Assembly: GCA_025766275.1 (NCBI GenBank) | Contig: JAFKAC010000001.1 | Coordinates: 3,162,001 to 3,226,000 of the forward strand | Length of the DNA stretch: 64,000 nucleotides | Direction of reading: 5' to 3' | Origin: Lactarius indigo | Lineage: Eukaryota; Basidiomycota; Agaricomycetes; Russulales; Russulaceae | In this document: one piece after another, positions 1-11,899 of the stretch | Layout: every line of letters begins with the position of its first letter | How positions within the stretch are numbered: position 1 is the stretch's first letter | Notes under the pieces: model-generated | The model's database searches: none | What the model was told of the DNA's origin: nothing | Seen by the model: only the letters and a program-made list of their open reading frames with translations | Position numbers and translations under genes: made by a program

Positions 1-912
1 CTTGCCTGCTATAAGTGCTTCTTCGTGGTTGTCTTTGATCTCTACATTGATAATGTGCACAACGCGATTAAATTCACTCCCGCGTGAAAGAAGGTCTATA
101 CAGGTCTCAATAAGTAGTTGCTTTCAAGGCGCAGGGGATCTTACCATCGCAGACGGCATCAAAGCATCGTTCCTCGCAGGTGATCACGACATCCGCCACT
201 GTTTTGCTATCCTGCCACCTTTCTGGGGCAAGCTTAATGTTTCTATTACGGTCAAGCATTTGTAATAGACCGTTCGCGGAGTACCTGCAACCCACAAATT
301 GGTGAATACACGATTACACTGAATCGGGACTAAACCTACAAGCGTGGATCCTTTGACAACAGTTCCTTGAAGATGTCCTCATATGGTGTACCAAAGGGGT
401 ATATGTTCGGCTTGTCTATCGATGGCCCCGGTAATCGGACAGCTGACCCAGTGCCGTACGAAATGACGCGAAACCCAGCTTTCCTTTGAAAGGTCAGACG
501 GCTCCCCTAAAATTTACAACAAAGGCCACGTACAGGAGGACAAAATGACCCTCCATGGATCTGTTCTGTAAGACTGCGTCGGCGGACAAGTAAACGAAAT
601 GTCAGGATAACTCACCTGGTTACTCGCGCAGACAACACAAAACAACGGTCTCGTTTTAAAGCCCGGAACGAAGGGAGGGTTTTGTGGGTGCGTTATTGTA
701 GGAGCTGACGTGTCGGTAGCTGGGGGGATCTGCGAAGACATCGTAGCCACCGCATTCGCGAAAGGCTGTGGCGGCGTCACTGAATGCGACCCAGGGTTCG
801 AAATAACGCCATTGTTCGGGGTTGGGGTGTGTGGCTGCTGGCGTTGCTGTTGCTGTTGTAGTCGGGGGTCTACTCGAGCTAAACGAGGATCGCGTCCACG
901 TCTAGGGTCCAT
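1..912 (-). CDS. SSU72: RNA polymerase II CTD phosphatase Ssu72 (3' end cut by window)
   Basis: Ssu72 removes phosphate from Ser5/Ser7 of the RNA polymerase II C-terminal tail and belongs to the cleavage/polyadenylation machinery in the nucleus. Five exons can be joined in phase: 912-616, 565-534, 483-340, 284-145 and 95-1. The introns are 49-55 bases. The N-terminus is a fungal low-complexity extension starting [13 protein letters not shown], followed by Gln/Pro-rich sequence of about 85 residues. The catalytic P-loop CASNQNRSM (C-x5-R) is split by the first intron. Further family blocks are [26 protein letters not shown] and [15 protein letters not shown]; the last carries the aspartate expected to be the general acid. 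The reading frame is still open at base 1, so roughly the last 40 residues lie outside. The ATG at 912 is the first in frame and precedes the usual extension. Confidence 0.95.
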
Positions 913-1778
913 GCTTAGAGCTATAGAATAAAAGTTTAGTCAGGACCCATCCACTCCAGTGTTTATAGAGGTGTATCTCAGCAGTATCTCGAACATATAC
1001 AGTCTTCTCCCCGACCCTACAGTGTCGTGCAAGCACAGACAACTGTGCACAGGGGCCTGTGCGGAGGGTCGATGCAGATTCCACTCTGAATCATCTTCGA
1101 ACAGAAACACATTATTTGAAGATCAATTCACCTTGAGAGAAGAAATTATGCGAGTTTACTACACAGAGAACGAACGGTGTAGCCTGCACTGATGGCGTTG
1201 AACACGCTCAGGCCCGGGACCGCTTGCGATGGATAAGCCCTTAAATTACGCTTGTACTCCTAAAAAAAATGTATTGTTTAGAATAAATATTGCCAACAAT
1301 CAATGGTTCCTCTGACGCCTGACGAGGATGGACGAGGCGGGAGAGCAGGAAGATACGGGAAATGATATTGACACAAACTACGGTCGAGTACATACCAAGT
1401 TACAGACCGCCAACATTGAACTGAACGGGATGCTGAAACCATTTTTGCCTTGGTTTTTGTCAAGGTTTTTGTCTTATTTTGGCGAGTAGAAAAAACAGAA
1501 AAAGTAAGTTACTAGGAAGCTGTGGAAGTTCTTATTTCTGAAATACACTTCTTGGGTTCTGCTGTTACACAAGAAGTTTGCCTTAAATAAGTTCACCCTT
1601 CAATTGGAAAGTCGAAGTTGGCGGCACTTTACACGCGTTGTAATGGTCCAGTCAAGTGAGAGGTATACTTTATCCGCGCCACGCAACTAATGTACAGACT
1701 CGGATAGCCAGGGAACGCATACTAGTTCGAGCAAGAGCTGACATGCAAAAAAAAAGGTATCCTTGAAATCTCCGGCCC
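913..1778. other. Intergenic, SSU72 5' side to MARVEL gene 3' end
   Basis: No open frame with convincing composition or family similarity on either strand. The part near 913-1200 should hold the SSU72 promoter; the part near 1500-1778 is A/T-rich and should hold the 3' untranslated region of the next gene. No repeat or RNA gene was recognised. Confidence 0.5.
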
Positions 1779-2613
1779 TCAAACTTGAATCGATCCATGG
1801 GTAGGAGCAGGAGGGTACGACTGAGGAGGAAGACTGGCCGGTATGGTGGGCACTTGAGCAGGAGTTCCTCCAGATTTCGCCTCTTGATAAAAGAGGGTGT
1901 CCTCACGTACAGACATTTTCCACACACGGTGACCCCGTTCCTGAGCGCGGATGGCCAAGAAAAGGAGTACGCCAGTGTAGGCCATAACTGAAATGATGAT
2001 TTGATAAGTGGCAAAGCAAACGTGAGAAGGGAAAGACCTACGGATTATCCACGTGAGGAAGGAGAACGCCGCAATGGCTTTGATCTCGCCGCAGCCCCTG
2101 CTGAATTCGCCGTCACCTGAGAGGAAAAAAAGTTTAAATAAAAAAGACGAAAGCCAGATGCAAACAGATGTACAGACCAAAGAAACTGAAGTCGCCGCAA
2201 CTTGACCCAAAGATATTAAGCTGGTCATCGGTCCAAGCAGCGTATGATCCGCTCGACAACCAAAGGACCCAAAGGAACGCTACGCACAGTCAACATAAGG
2301 ACTTCAAAGATGCGAAAAAAAAACCTACATAGCCATCCAATCTCGACAATGATGTACGAGAAAACAGACCCTTGCCGGTACATGTCCACGACATACCTAT
2401 ACGTGAGAAAATAAGCATCACGTCGTCAAGGGGTGAACATGACCAGTGAACAAGTGCATACATAGGAATAACCGACAAGAGCGTCATGATGCTCGTTGCC
2501 AACGCAAGTGCCGCAAACTTATAATAAAAAAAGGGCTCGGTCAGCCCAATGAGGTCTGCGCTGAGGCCCAACACAATGATGGCAAAAAGTGAGACCGTCG
2601 CTAGCACAATCTT
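1779..2613 (-). CDS. MARVEL-domain membrane protein (start exon unresolved)
   Basis: A small four-helix membrane protein of the fungal MARVEL type, thought to act in plasma-membrane or eisosome organisation; its exact role is unknown. Exons read on the minus strand are about 2613-2462, 2396-2329, 2279-2178 and 2116-1779, joined in phase by introns of 65, 49 and 61 bases. Hydrophobic segments are VSLFAIIVLGLSADLIGLT, FAALALATSIMTLLSVIPM, a helix ending VEIGWL continuing into WVLWLSSGSYAAW, and IAAFSFLTWII to MAYTGVLLFLAIRA. The conserved CGEIKAI block before the last helix pair and the RAQERGH end of the domain are present; a Pro-rich cytoplasmic tail ends at 1779. The first helix needs an upstream start exon. 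The candidate ATG at 2690 (MTWLPTARLATFG) resembles the family start, but its donor leaves a phase that does not fit. The N-terminus is therefore either broken or mis-modelled. Confidence 0.75.
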
Positions 2614-2699
2614 CTCAGAAATTGAACGCAGGATATAGTATGCAGAATCCTACCGAAGGTAGCCAAACGGGCAGTCGGTAGCCAAGTCATCCTGAACTG

Positions 2700-5119
2700 A
2701 ACTGGGGGAAATTAGGGAATCGAGGACGTGGGTATAAAGTGAACTCTCACCAGGGCTCTTTTAAATGTCACGATTTTCTTGACAGGTCCAAGCATCAACC
2801 GACGAACGGTTGGTCGGCGCTCCATGTCAGGTACGCCATATCACCGTGCTAAATGAGTACCAATACGGCCGCTGCCGATTCTAGCAGCATTCTTGACCAC
2901 GGTTGGTGAAAAAGGGGACCCTTGTCGTCACGGCGCCACCGTTTTATACCCATTGCACCAGGTGATGAGTCCCAACTTAGAGGCGGCGGCCATGATCATC
3001 GTTGTGTCAGGGCAGTATCACGGTGTTATTCGTGTGAGCCGCAGAAGAGCCGCATCGACAACTACTTATCTAACCGTGAACCCAATCAAATGTCAAACAA
3101 TAAGGGGGCCTCACCAGCACAGCCATGATCTACCCATACCCTAACGTTTGATCACCTGGCCAACGGTGAATAATTCCAGATAGGGAATAAGACTCGATGA
3201 TCCACTACACTCTTGGAGACGACTTACAGTATACTGTAATGAGAACTGCACACTGTATACATTGTAAGGAGTCCGAGTGAAAATTCCTTGCAGCTGTATC
3301 GCGACTGTTGAGTCACGGATCGAGACAATTTGCAGCATGAAAGAGCACACGGCCGAAAATGGGACGGAAGTCCCGTCCGGGAAGCCTGCACGGCGATCGG
3401 GATTGGATGGTGCATGGGCTCAGGTACATGCCAAGCACAAAAGCGGGACCCTCATCGCGTACAGAGAACGCCCATACAGTACTTTGCTGTCGACCGTGTC
3501 GGTTACGGAAGACAAACCAGAACATGGGCTTAGTATTCGTGGCAGGGACCAGGGTAGTGTTGTAGATATCTTACGAAGTGACCACACATGATACAGTATC
3601 AGAGAGAATGCCGCGATTCCGTGGCAGGCTCGTGAAGACCCCGCTGAGGGGAAAAACCTAGATGAAATCAGGTTCCGTGGTGCCAAGCGACTAAAAAAAC
3701 TGAGCTACAGCTTGTCATGTCCGGATCAAAGCTCTAGTGGAATCAACACATGCAACCGAGGGATCGCTGGACATCCGAAAGATCCAGTGCGGGACTGCTT
3801 GTTTAAGACTCAATCAGAAACATTCCAGCATCTAAACGCTGTGGAAGGGACGGGACTCAGATAAACTGTTCCAATTACGGCACGTTGGCATTACCTATTT
3901 CCATAAGGTCAACGATGGCAGTACCGCCGCAGCGTTGACTCGCCTCCGGTTTTTCTGGAATTACTTATAAATGAATACAATGATAGCAAGGACGAGTGAA
4001 GGTGGACGATAAACCATCGATCCTGTGAGAGAGGAGACCAAAGTAAGACATATTGTCATGATAGTGACCACAAGAGAGGACACACATTGGGACCCCGTTC
4101 ATCGGCACAGAGTATCCGTCAAGATAGAAATAGGAAGTCGTCGCCCATGTTGTTGGTATCCATCGGGCCTCATGCTGGTTTGTTGATGCTTACTAACGGT
4201 AATAAGGTACCGTGGAAACGCAAAAAGATAAGGATATGAAGTTGGCTCGTAGTTAGGGAGGTTCAACTGCATTAATAATTAGTCTTCTCTCAGTAGGTTG
4301 CATGGTGTTTCAGTGCCTTAGGGGAGATCTCACACCGCACAGGGTGCTCGTCTTGAACCAGAATCCCTGTTCGTTGGGGAGTCAGCAGAAAGAGTATAAG
4401 GGAGGACGACCCTTGGGTGGGAATGTGACCCGACAAGCTGGAACGATTATTTTGAAGCGCTACCGTGACTGTATTGTGAACAACATCACAATTACTGAAC
4501 AACATCACTCGTTTATCAGTATTTTTCCACATAAGTGTGAGCGATGGGGCAACTCGGATCACATCTATCACGTTGATGTTGCGAAGGGAAAAAAATAGGG
4601 TGACACTGCAATGGGAACGATGTCAGAAGAGGACCCAGTTCAGTAATGGCCGATATTACAGGGCATTCAATTGCCGCCGTGGGATGAGGCCTATGAGGAC
4701 CTACATAATATGACAGTCTGATGCGGCGGTCAGTGCAAGGTAATAGAACACCTCCAGTATCACAGTTCAACGGACTGTGGAATGATAGCGTGTGCACGTC
4801 CGCATAAAGGCCGAAATATACTCATATTGTGTAGTGCAGGTGGATTGCGGGGATCATAGGGTAAATAACGAGTTGGATCAGTTCTACGGCAATTGTCTTT
4901 CCCGCTAGAAAATCACAGATGTGGGACGACGCAAAAAGTGTCTGGTATATGCATGAATCTCACAAGGGGGGGGGAATGGTGATGTAACAAAACCAAGACA
5001 AACCGAAGATGTACGAACCGAAAGAGATAAGTTAGCTAATGATGCGTCAAGGTGACTTTAATCCCTGCTGGGATGTACAAGGCCACTAGCATAGACGTTG
5101 CGTCGCGTCGTGAGATACG
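2700..5119. other. Gene-poor 2.4 kb with a possible membrane-protein relic
   Basis: No continuous gene could be built. On the minus strand between about 4150 and 3140 short hydrophobic stretches occur in different frames, for example AFSLILYHVW, KVLYGRSLYAMRV and MTICLTLVSSL, separated by stops. They recall the helices of fungal multi-pass (DUF6533-like) proteins, but no motif proves it. The stretch near 2760-2830 may contain the promoter or start exon of the MARVEL gene. The rest shows no repeat or RNA gene that I can recognise. Confidence 0.3.
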
Positions 5120-5710
5120 TTATATTTCAAGCGGTTCGACAACAAACTCGCGTTTGCCATCTAAGTCGGAAGTCGGAATTCCCCAAATGGCTTGCCAATC
5201 GAACCAGGGCGTGTAAGAGCTCGGGTGGGGGCCAGATTGAACTTCTTCTGTGACGCCTTGCATGGTGCCAAACTGTAGGTGGGAATGGCTTGTTGCAAGG
5301 CGATGGGTGAGCAAGTGGCATGCCATGATGAAGAGCAATAATAACAACATGAGGGTGGTCCGTGCTCTGTGATTCAGTGGTGCTGCGAAGAGTCGCTCGC
5401 GGAGAGTAGGCTTCCCCGGTGGTGCAACAAAGGCAATGGAAAAGTCAGCAGAGCATGATGGTGATGACGGTGTGACGACGATAGCCGGGAGCGGCGATTT
5501 TTCGCCCATTTGCGAGAGCGAAACATCTTCGAGCCAGTGATTTTTAGTGGACGGCCGCGATCTGTGAGATTAAACACACACCTTCGGGAGCAGGAACGAG
5601 AATATAGTCGGGGCGATGTTGAGGGAGCCGGTGGCGACGAGTACCTGAAGAGGCAAACTCAGTGAGGCGCACGAATGATAGCCCCTCGAGAACATACCGT
5701 TGGGGGCCAT
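5120..5710 (-). CDS. Small single-pass membrane protein, unknown function
   Basis: Three exons join in phase on the minus strand. A short start exon (ATG at 5710, MAPNG) is followed by an intron of about 51 bases, a second exon encoding TRRHRLPQHRPDYILVPAPE, and an intron of about 56 bases with donor GTGTGT. The third exon contains MGEKSPLPAIVV. The protein is about 160 residues. It has a Ser/Pro-rich N-terminal half, one transmembrane segment (TTLMLLLLLFIMACHLLTH) and a conserved-looking C-terminus with WFDWQAIWGIP. The open frame from the ATG at 5509 alone would give 129 residues, so the short form is an alternative. I do not recognise the family. Divergent neighbour: the WD40 gene starting at 6048. 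Confidence 0.6.
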
Positions 5711-6047
5711 GCGTAAAATGTGCGAGGGAGAACACTTAAAGTCGAAGGGTAAATTTAAAATGGCAAGGCCAGCAGGTATCGAGAATCTTGAAGGGTTTAG
5801 TCGTTCTTGTTGACGACCAGGAGTTGAAAGAGGACAGAAAAAAAAGAGCGTGTGTAAACGAGTGCGGTACGAAAACGACGGATGCGCGAAGCTACGAAAG
5901 CGGGTCGCAGTGGCGAAGACGCGACTGGTGAGAGGGGGTAGTGATGCTGACGATGGTGGAGGCTGGTGACAGCGATGGTGATGACACTCTAAATGACAAA
6001 TCGGTTCGCCTACGCTTTGCTTACAAAATAAAAACAAATAACATAAG
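5711..6047. promoter_or_regulatory. Shared upstream region of membrane-protein and WD40 genes
   Basis: About 340 bases between two divergent start codons. The minus strand is pyrimidine-rich. One open minus-strand frame crosses it but has no family similarity and overlaps the start exon of the left gene, so I read the stretch as promoter and 5' untranslated sequence. Confidence 0.4.
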
Positions 6048-7621
6048 ATGTCTCTCGTGGAATCCTCAACAATCATTGAACAGACGGGGCCTCTCAAGAC
6101 TTCGAGTCTGCCTTGTGATGCTTACGTGCTGGCCATCGCGGTCGTCGGTCCTTATTATGCTGCGTCTGCTTCCGCACCCTCGCACAAAATATTTTGCTTC
6201 GACCGGACGTCTCTTCGGACATCCCAGACATTCGAGGGACACGCGGGAGGCACAACGTCTTTGCGTGCTGTCGACTCCCTAGCTGGCGTAAATCAAAGAA
6301 CGATAATCTCGTCTGGAAAGGACGGCGTAGTGCGTGTGTGGGATGACCGTACTGGCGCCGCGGGGATCGAGAGTACGTGTAGCGTGCGTGATGGGGTCAA
6401 AAACGACGTCATAGCGACTGAAAGAGTACTATGATGTCCCGCAGTGCCATTTGAAGGGAAGCAGAGAATTCTCCTTTCCTGCGATGTGTCTTTGGATGGG
6501 TTCACTGTCGCAGCCGGGACAGAGCTTCAACAGGACGATGCGCTCGTCCTATATTGGTGCGTTCAGACTGTCTCGCTACCCGACGTTCAGATGCCCTGAG
6601 CAGACAGACACGCAGGGACCCACGACATCCCTCTGCGCCGCTTAGAAAGCATACTTCTACCCACTCGGATGACATCACTATCGTGAACTTTTCTCGGTCC
6701 TCGGAGCGGTCGCGCAACCTCTTGCTGTCTGGATCGACCGACGGGCTTGTGTGTATATCAAATGCAGAAGAGTCTGACGAGGACGAGGCTGTATTACACG
6801 TTGGCAATTTAGGGAGTAGCATTTCGCAAGTAGGCTGGATCGGTGCGAGTAACGGCACACGGAAGGGCGTGTGGGCCGCGACCGATATGGAGACATTTAG
6901 TTTGTGGTCGGACGAGGCACGCAGAATGATGCATTTGAAAGCCCGGACGCCATTCTGACGGATATCCACCCCACATAGCTTGATCTCAACAACGATTTGG
7001 ATATCCGTGGCCCCTCCGTTCACACCCAAGCGCGCACTTGGGTCACCGACTACCTCATCGGCTGTCATGTGTCAGACGATAGCGGTCTGAGCGTGTTAGT
7101 GGGCTCGAACGAGTACGTTTACTTTTCGTCACTCGCTGCTCTGCTCTCATTGCCGCGCAAGGGGGGACATCGCACTGCTCAGGAACGCGGACTTTCATGA
7201 TCGCACATCTCCATGGTCCTTGGAGCGGATGTGGACGGGACACCACAAAGGCGTCGTGCGGTCAGCGCTCCTAGACGAACGAGTCAGTGTGGCCGTATGT
7301 TTATTGCGGTCACATACTCACGGTATACAAATATCTTTCGTGGTATAGGCCAACGTCCTTCTCACAGGGGGCGAAGACTCTGTCGTTCTCGCATGGTCGT
7401 GTGCCCCCCTGCCGAAAGAGGCAAGCGAGATAGCCATCGATGGTGACCCAGACTCTTCGGTATTGGCGAAGCGTGCCCACGACGAAGATACCGAGATGGA
7501 AAATTATTCTCATGACAATGTAAGTAGATAACCCGTGTTCTTATCATGCGACACTGAGCCCATCGGCTAATTTACGGCTTCGCAGAAGAGAGCCCGTTAT
7601 TTATTCCGAGAAGAGTCGTGA
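6048..7621 (+). CDS. WD40-repeat protein, WDR89-like
   Basis: A single-domain WD40 propeller resembling the WDR89 family, whose role is not well established. The ATG at 6048 opens MSLVESSTIIEQTG. WD-type strands include FEGHAGGTTSLRAV with SSGKDGVVRVWDDRTG, SCDVSLDGFTVAAGTE, LLLSGSTDGLVCI, TFSLWSDE, and the last repeat GHHKGVVRSALL to LLTGGEDSVVLAW. Introns: 6373-6444 in phase; one starting GTGCGT after ALVLY at about 6560; 6917-6978, which has a GC donor (GAG then GCACGC); one near 7290-7350; and a last one before the final exon KRARYLFREES, stop at 7619-7621. The basic KRARY tail fits a nuclear protein. The second intron only joins cleanly if the acceptor GAG at about 6599 is used. Convergent neighbour: MSS1. 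Confidence 0.75.
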
Positions 7622-7888
7622 TATACAAATATAAGTGCGCCGGCGGTGATGGGGCATCTGGGAGCAGTAGAAAGCGCCTTGCGTCATCTAGGCTAGAAAT
7701 GAATGAAGAGCAAATGTAATTCGGGGCCGGGATACCGCACCCACCACAGATCCGAATGGCAAAGAACTGAAGCAAATATTTTTGGGGGCCACCTAAGGAT
7801 GTGTTGGCACGTGCAAAGCGTTGGCCACAGCCGCATAACCTTGTTTCTGTCTAAACGGAGCCATCGGCGCAGGATTTTTGATTTGGGG
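7622..7888. other. Convergent 3' ends of WD40 gene and MSS1
   Basis: About 270 bases holding two facing 3' untranslated regions. Nothing else seen. Confidence 0.4.
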
Positions 7889-9981
7889 CTACTTCCCTAT
7901 GCAGAATTGACTGAAGATTACATCCAAGACATCTTCGACGTCCACCAGGCCCGAGATCTTGCCCACGGCTTGGGCAGCATAGCGTAATTCTTCTGCGCCC
8001 AAAACGACATCCTCAGGTGCTGTTATATAGACAGCTGTCAACCGGGCATGTTGGACCGAGTGAACCTGAGAACGCACCATGCGTGTCCAAGAACGCGTCC
8101 AAGAAACCCAGGGCCGTTTCCAAGTGGGCTCGATGTCGAGCATGCGTGATAAGAGAGGCGTTCTCATCCTCACCCTCGGCGTCTTGGAGGATATTGTACC
8201 TACATGTGAATCAGCATGGTTCCCGGTTAGACCCGCGCACGTCGGAAAGGGCATGCAACTATATATAAGAAAAAAGGATCAAGAATCCACCGCACCGGTC
8301 CTGTAACTCCGTAGCAAGCCCTGCCAGGAACTCGTCCGTCCCGGACTGCGAGGCGATGCTAACCGCCCAGCAGACAGGCTGTGGAAGCGCGCCAAGTGCA
8401 GCCGTAAGCACGGATGCCGGAACAAGATCTGTCTTGTTCAGTAGGATAAATGTACTTGGGGTGACGAGCGGCGCGAGTTCCGCAGGGATCTCGAGCCGGG
8501 GGCCCGAGGGCGTCACTGAAACGGCGTCCGGGAACGAGAGCACTAGGATTGAAGCGTCTGCTGACTGAACCCTATAACACCCACTTGAGCGGCTGCACGG
8601 CGCCAATCACAGACAAGGACACACAATTTCCTCGCTCTCTCGATACCAATCCGTTCTACCTCGTCGACGGTCTCCCGCAGACCAGCTGTATCAGCGACAG
8701 AGACAGGAAGCCCGCCGATGTCCAGTGAGAGCTCTAAGATGTCGCGCGTCGTCCCTGGCACACGGGTGACTATCGCGGCCTCACGCTGAGCTGCCTTGCG
8801 TCAGCAGGGGTACGGCAGCACCGGCACGCAGGAGGTCCCGTACCGAGGAAGTTCAACAAACTGCTCTTGCCAACATTAGGTGGGCCGAAGATCGCAAGGC
8901 GGATTCCAGCGCGCACGATCTCGCCTCGCCGATTGTCCGACAAGATCGACTGTATCTTGTCCCTCAAACCCTGTGCTCGCTGCCGTGCTGCGCGTCGAGT
9001 AAGCGAGTGCCCCATCCTGTAAAAAAAAAATTGATGGACGTGTGTACGTTACCCTGTGCAAACACGCCCTCCTCGAGCTCCTCGCCTTCGCCGAAATCAA
9101 TGAGTGCCTCGACGAGCGCGAGACACGCGACGACCTCTTCGCGAAGCGCATCAAACTGGGCGCGCGCGCCTCCCTGGATAAATCAAAGCTAAGGGGGAAA
9201 TCACACGCGACAGAGAGGGGACCAGCCCAACCCACCCGGGCGACGCGTAGCGCCGCGCGCCGCTGGGACTCCGTGTCCGCGTCTACGAGGTCCCGCAAAC
9301 CCTCTACCTGCGTCAAGTCGAGCCTGCCACCCTCGAATGCGCGGCGCGTGAACTCGCCCGCCGCGGCGGGGCGGCACCCTGGGATGCGTGCGAGGGCTGC
9401 GAGAACTGCACCGACGACCGCGCGTCCTCCGTGAACGTGTAATTCCAGCACATCCTCTGTGGTGAACGAGCGGGGGGCTGCACGCAGGTCCCAGTTTGCT
9501 CTCGTCAGCGGACAAGACCTGGAAGGGGATGTTTGCGATGGACCGGCGCACCGCGGAAGAAGACGACGAGAGCCTCATCAAGAACCTCGGAGGTGTGCGG
9601 ATCGACGATGTGACATCTCTCCAGCTTCCACGGCTCCGGGAGGCGTGGAGAGGGTCTGGCTTTGGCCCTGCCTTCGTCGCCCTTATCTCGGCGTTGGCGC
9701 GGCGTTCCTCGCGTAGAGCGCACCATTCGCTGCCAGACGCTGAGTGCTTCTGGCCCTGACACGCGGATGATGGCAACACCAGATCTCCCGGGAGGAGTGG
9801 AAAGAGCGTAGATGGTCTTGCGCTGCGCGTCAGAGAGCCGGAGGGTGTCGCATTCGTGTGCCGTGGTCGCTGTAGTCGTGAATCGACGCGCTCGTATGCT
9901 TCTGGACGTAAGTATTGTTGTCCGTAGGCGTGTATTACGCGCAATAGACAGCAGAGCAATCCTAGACGTGGCGCTCAACAT
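7889..9981 (-). CDS. MSS1: Mitochondrial tRNA modification GTPase MSS1/GTPBP3 (MnmE family)
   Basis: With the MTO1/MnmG partner this enzyme modifies carbon 5 of wobble uridine-34 in mitochondrial tRNAs. The ATG at 9981 opens an Arg/Ser/Thr-rich, acid-poor leader ([15 protein letters not shown] to [13 protein letters not shown]), typical of matrix targeting. The folate-binding N-terminal domain follows: [21 protein letters not shown] and [10 protein letters not shown], with [21 protein letters not shown]. The G domain has [12 protein letters not shown] (G1), VPGTTRD (G2), DTAGLRE (G3) and LLNKTDLV (G4). The protein ends in FCIGK, the invariant C-terminal Cys-Ile-Gly-Lys of MnmE, whose cysteine is needed for modification. 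Several short introns interrupt it, including one within the G domain near 8770-8830 and one near 8560-8600. All family landmarks are present, so it should be functional. Confidence 0.93.
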
Positions 9982-10073
9982 GATGATAGAAGACTTGCAG
10001 GCGGCAGCGTTATGACTCTAATTCCCACGACCCTCTTATCCCCTCCACTCACCACAGACAAGACCATCCAGCC

Positions 10074-11041
10074 ATGGGTCAATCACGTTCGTATACAAAC
10101 ACCCTTCATTCATCCCAAGCGATCGATTACTCAGGCTGATGCCGCATCTGCAGCATCACAATTTATGGAGGACATGGAGAGGCGGTCCAACTGTACGTTT
10201 TAATGTGTCTGGCTGTCCTCGTTCATCCGCCAATTTGCCGTTGCCTCGTGCTTTACGCGCAGTCAATGCCAGCGAGCTGGAGCGACTGAAGAAGCGGTTC
10301 ATGAAGCTCGACAGGTGTGCACATTACTCTCTACCCTCTGCCCTACCATTCACACGCTCGATAAACGTGTCTTGTATGCAGCGATGGCTCTGGCTCAATA
10401 GATCGCAATGAGTTTTTGCAGATCCCCCAGATCGCGAACAATCCGCTTGCGTCGCGGATGATCGCTATATTCGACGAAGAGTGCGTAGTGGTTATCCTAC
10501 CCCTGGCGCTCAGTGGCGAGTTGCTCAAGTTGTCATTGGGGCCGGTAGCGGTGGTGGCACCGTCGACTTTCAGGAATTCGTTGGAGGTTTGAGTGCGTTC
10601 AGCAGCAGAGGGGGTCGAGAGGAAAAATTACGATGTACGCTACGCGCGATAGTCTCTGAGTCGCCTCGTGCTCACCTCACGTTGGCGTAGTCGCTTTCAA
10701 GGTGTACGACATGGATCGCGACGGGTTTATTTCTAACGGCGAGCTATTTCTCGTACTCAAGATGATGGTGGGCAACAACTTGAAGGTCCGTCCGCTTTCT
10801 TAGTACTCTTGGCGTTTTTGTACTGAACGGATACCCTAGGATACACAACTCCAGGAGATCGTCGACAAGACGATCATGGAGGCAGACAAGGACGGCGATG
10901 GCAAGCTGAGCTTCGAAGAGTTTACCCAGATGGTGGCTAACACGGTGCGTGGTCATCCTCATCGCTTCAGCACCGCGTCGAGTTCCCATTATTTCTCTCT
11001 AGGATATCGTGAAACAGATGACTCTTGAGGACCTTTTCTAA
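10074..11041 (+). CDS. CNB1: Calcineurin regulatory subunit B
   Basis: Calcium-binding subunit of the Ser/Thr phosphatase calcineurin. The protein begins [18 protein letters not shown], with Gly-2 in an N-myristoylation context. To obtain this the first coding exon is only 13 bases (10074-10086, donor GTTCGT). It is followed by exons 10154-10192, 10263-10314 and others in phase. Four EF-hands are visible, with loops [36 protein letters not shown] and [12 protein letters not shown], each with acidic residues at the first and last coordinating positions. The segment [24 protein letters not shown] matches the region that contacts the catalytic subunit and immunophilins. The protein ends [12 protein letters not shown] and the stop is at 11039-11041. 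Six or more introns of about 50-80 bases. An alternative start at 10012 would need a different frame and is unlikely. Confidence 0.96.
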
Positions 11042-11899
11042 TCTCACAGCTATCGTTTTGCTTTCTTGTCACTTGTACCTATACCTCCTTGGAGCTGTGC
11101 TCTTACTTTCTGTAGCCCTCACGATTTGTCACGGGTCTATGTCACGGGTCTATTCGGTGCACAGATATCAGTGATAGAGAAGTGTAATTATAAAATTCTC
11201 AATACGAACTCCTTATCACTGGCACGCTCTCTCACGTCTGTCTGTACTATTTCGGCCCTTTTCCCCCAGGCACCACCACCACAACATAGGAGGGTGAATT
11301 GTTAGAAGGGGGTGTCCTATATTTCGTTGATGCGATAGGCAATGAGGGAAGAGTACATTGTATAGAGCCGAGATGATATATGTAGTGAACAACAGAAATA
11401 TGACAAAGTACACCAAGATGGCAAATAGTGCAGCGTGCAGGCGATGAAAATCGTTGAACGATGAAATACAGGGGGGAAAAACAAGAGACGAGTGTCCCTC
11501 TCCAAAATCCGTAGAAAAGAGAGGGCTGAGAGATAAAGGTGAAGACACAGACAATGGGGAAAAGAAAGGGGGGAGGAGAACAGTACAACAAAGGTGCGAC
11601 GACGGCCACCAGCACCGCGGCTTTAGTAGAGCGGAGCGAAGGCATACGGCAAGGCGATGCATATGGGCAATCTAGGAGGGGGTATATGTCGCATCCATCG
11701 CGTCGCTCTCGTACATATATGAGCGACGATTAAATCTCCTCGCCTTCCCCCCAAATGAAGATATCATGAGCCGCAGTGCACTGCGCTGCGCAATCTGCAG
11801 TAGAAAAGACGAGGGGAGAAAAAAGGAGTGGAAAGAAGAAATGAGGTGTGAGAGGAGAAGGCCGGACTGGGTAAGGGCACAAGGGGAGTATAAGTGAGT
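11042..11899. other. Convergent intergenic 0.86 kb
   Basis: Lies between the stop codons of CNB1 and the next minus-strand gene. From about 11450 on, the plus strand is strongly purine-rich, so long pyrimidine-rich frames open on the minus strand, but none looks like protein. Read as two 3' untranslated regions. Confidence 0.4.

Noticed and set aside
5570..6097. 175-residue minus-strand frame upstream of the WD40 gene
   Set aside because: It overlaps introns and the start exon of the small membrane-protein gene in another frame and has no family features.
9042..9759. Plus-strand frames opposite MSS1
   Set aside because: G/C-rich antisense shadows of the MnmE-type coding exons.
11216..11662. 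Pyrimidine-rich minus-strand frames between CNB1 and the next gene
   Set aside because: Composition comes from a purine-rich plus strand; no motif, and the position fits 3' untranslated sequence.
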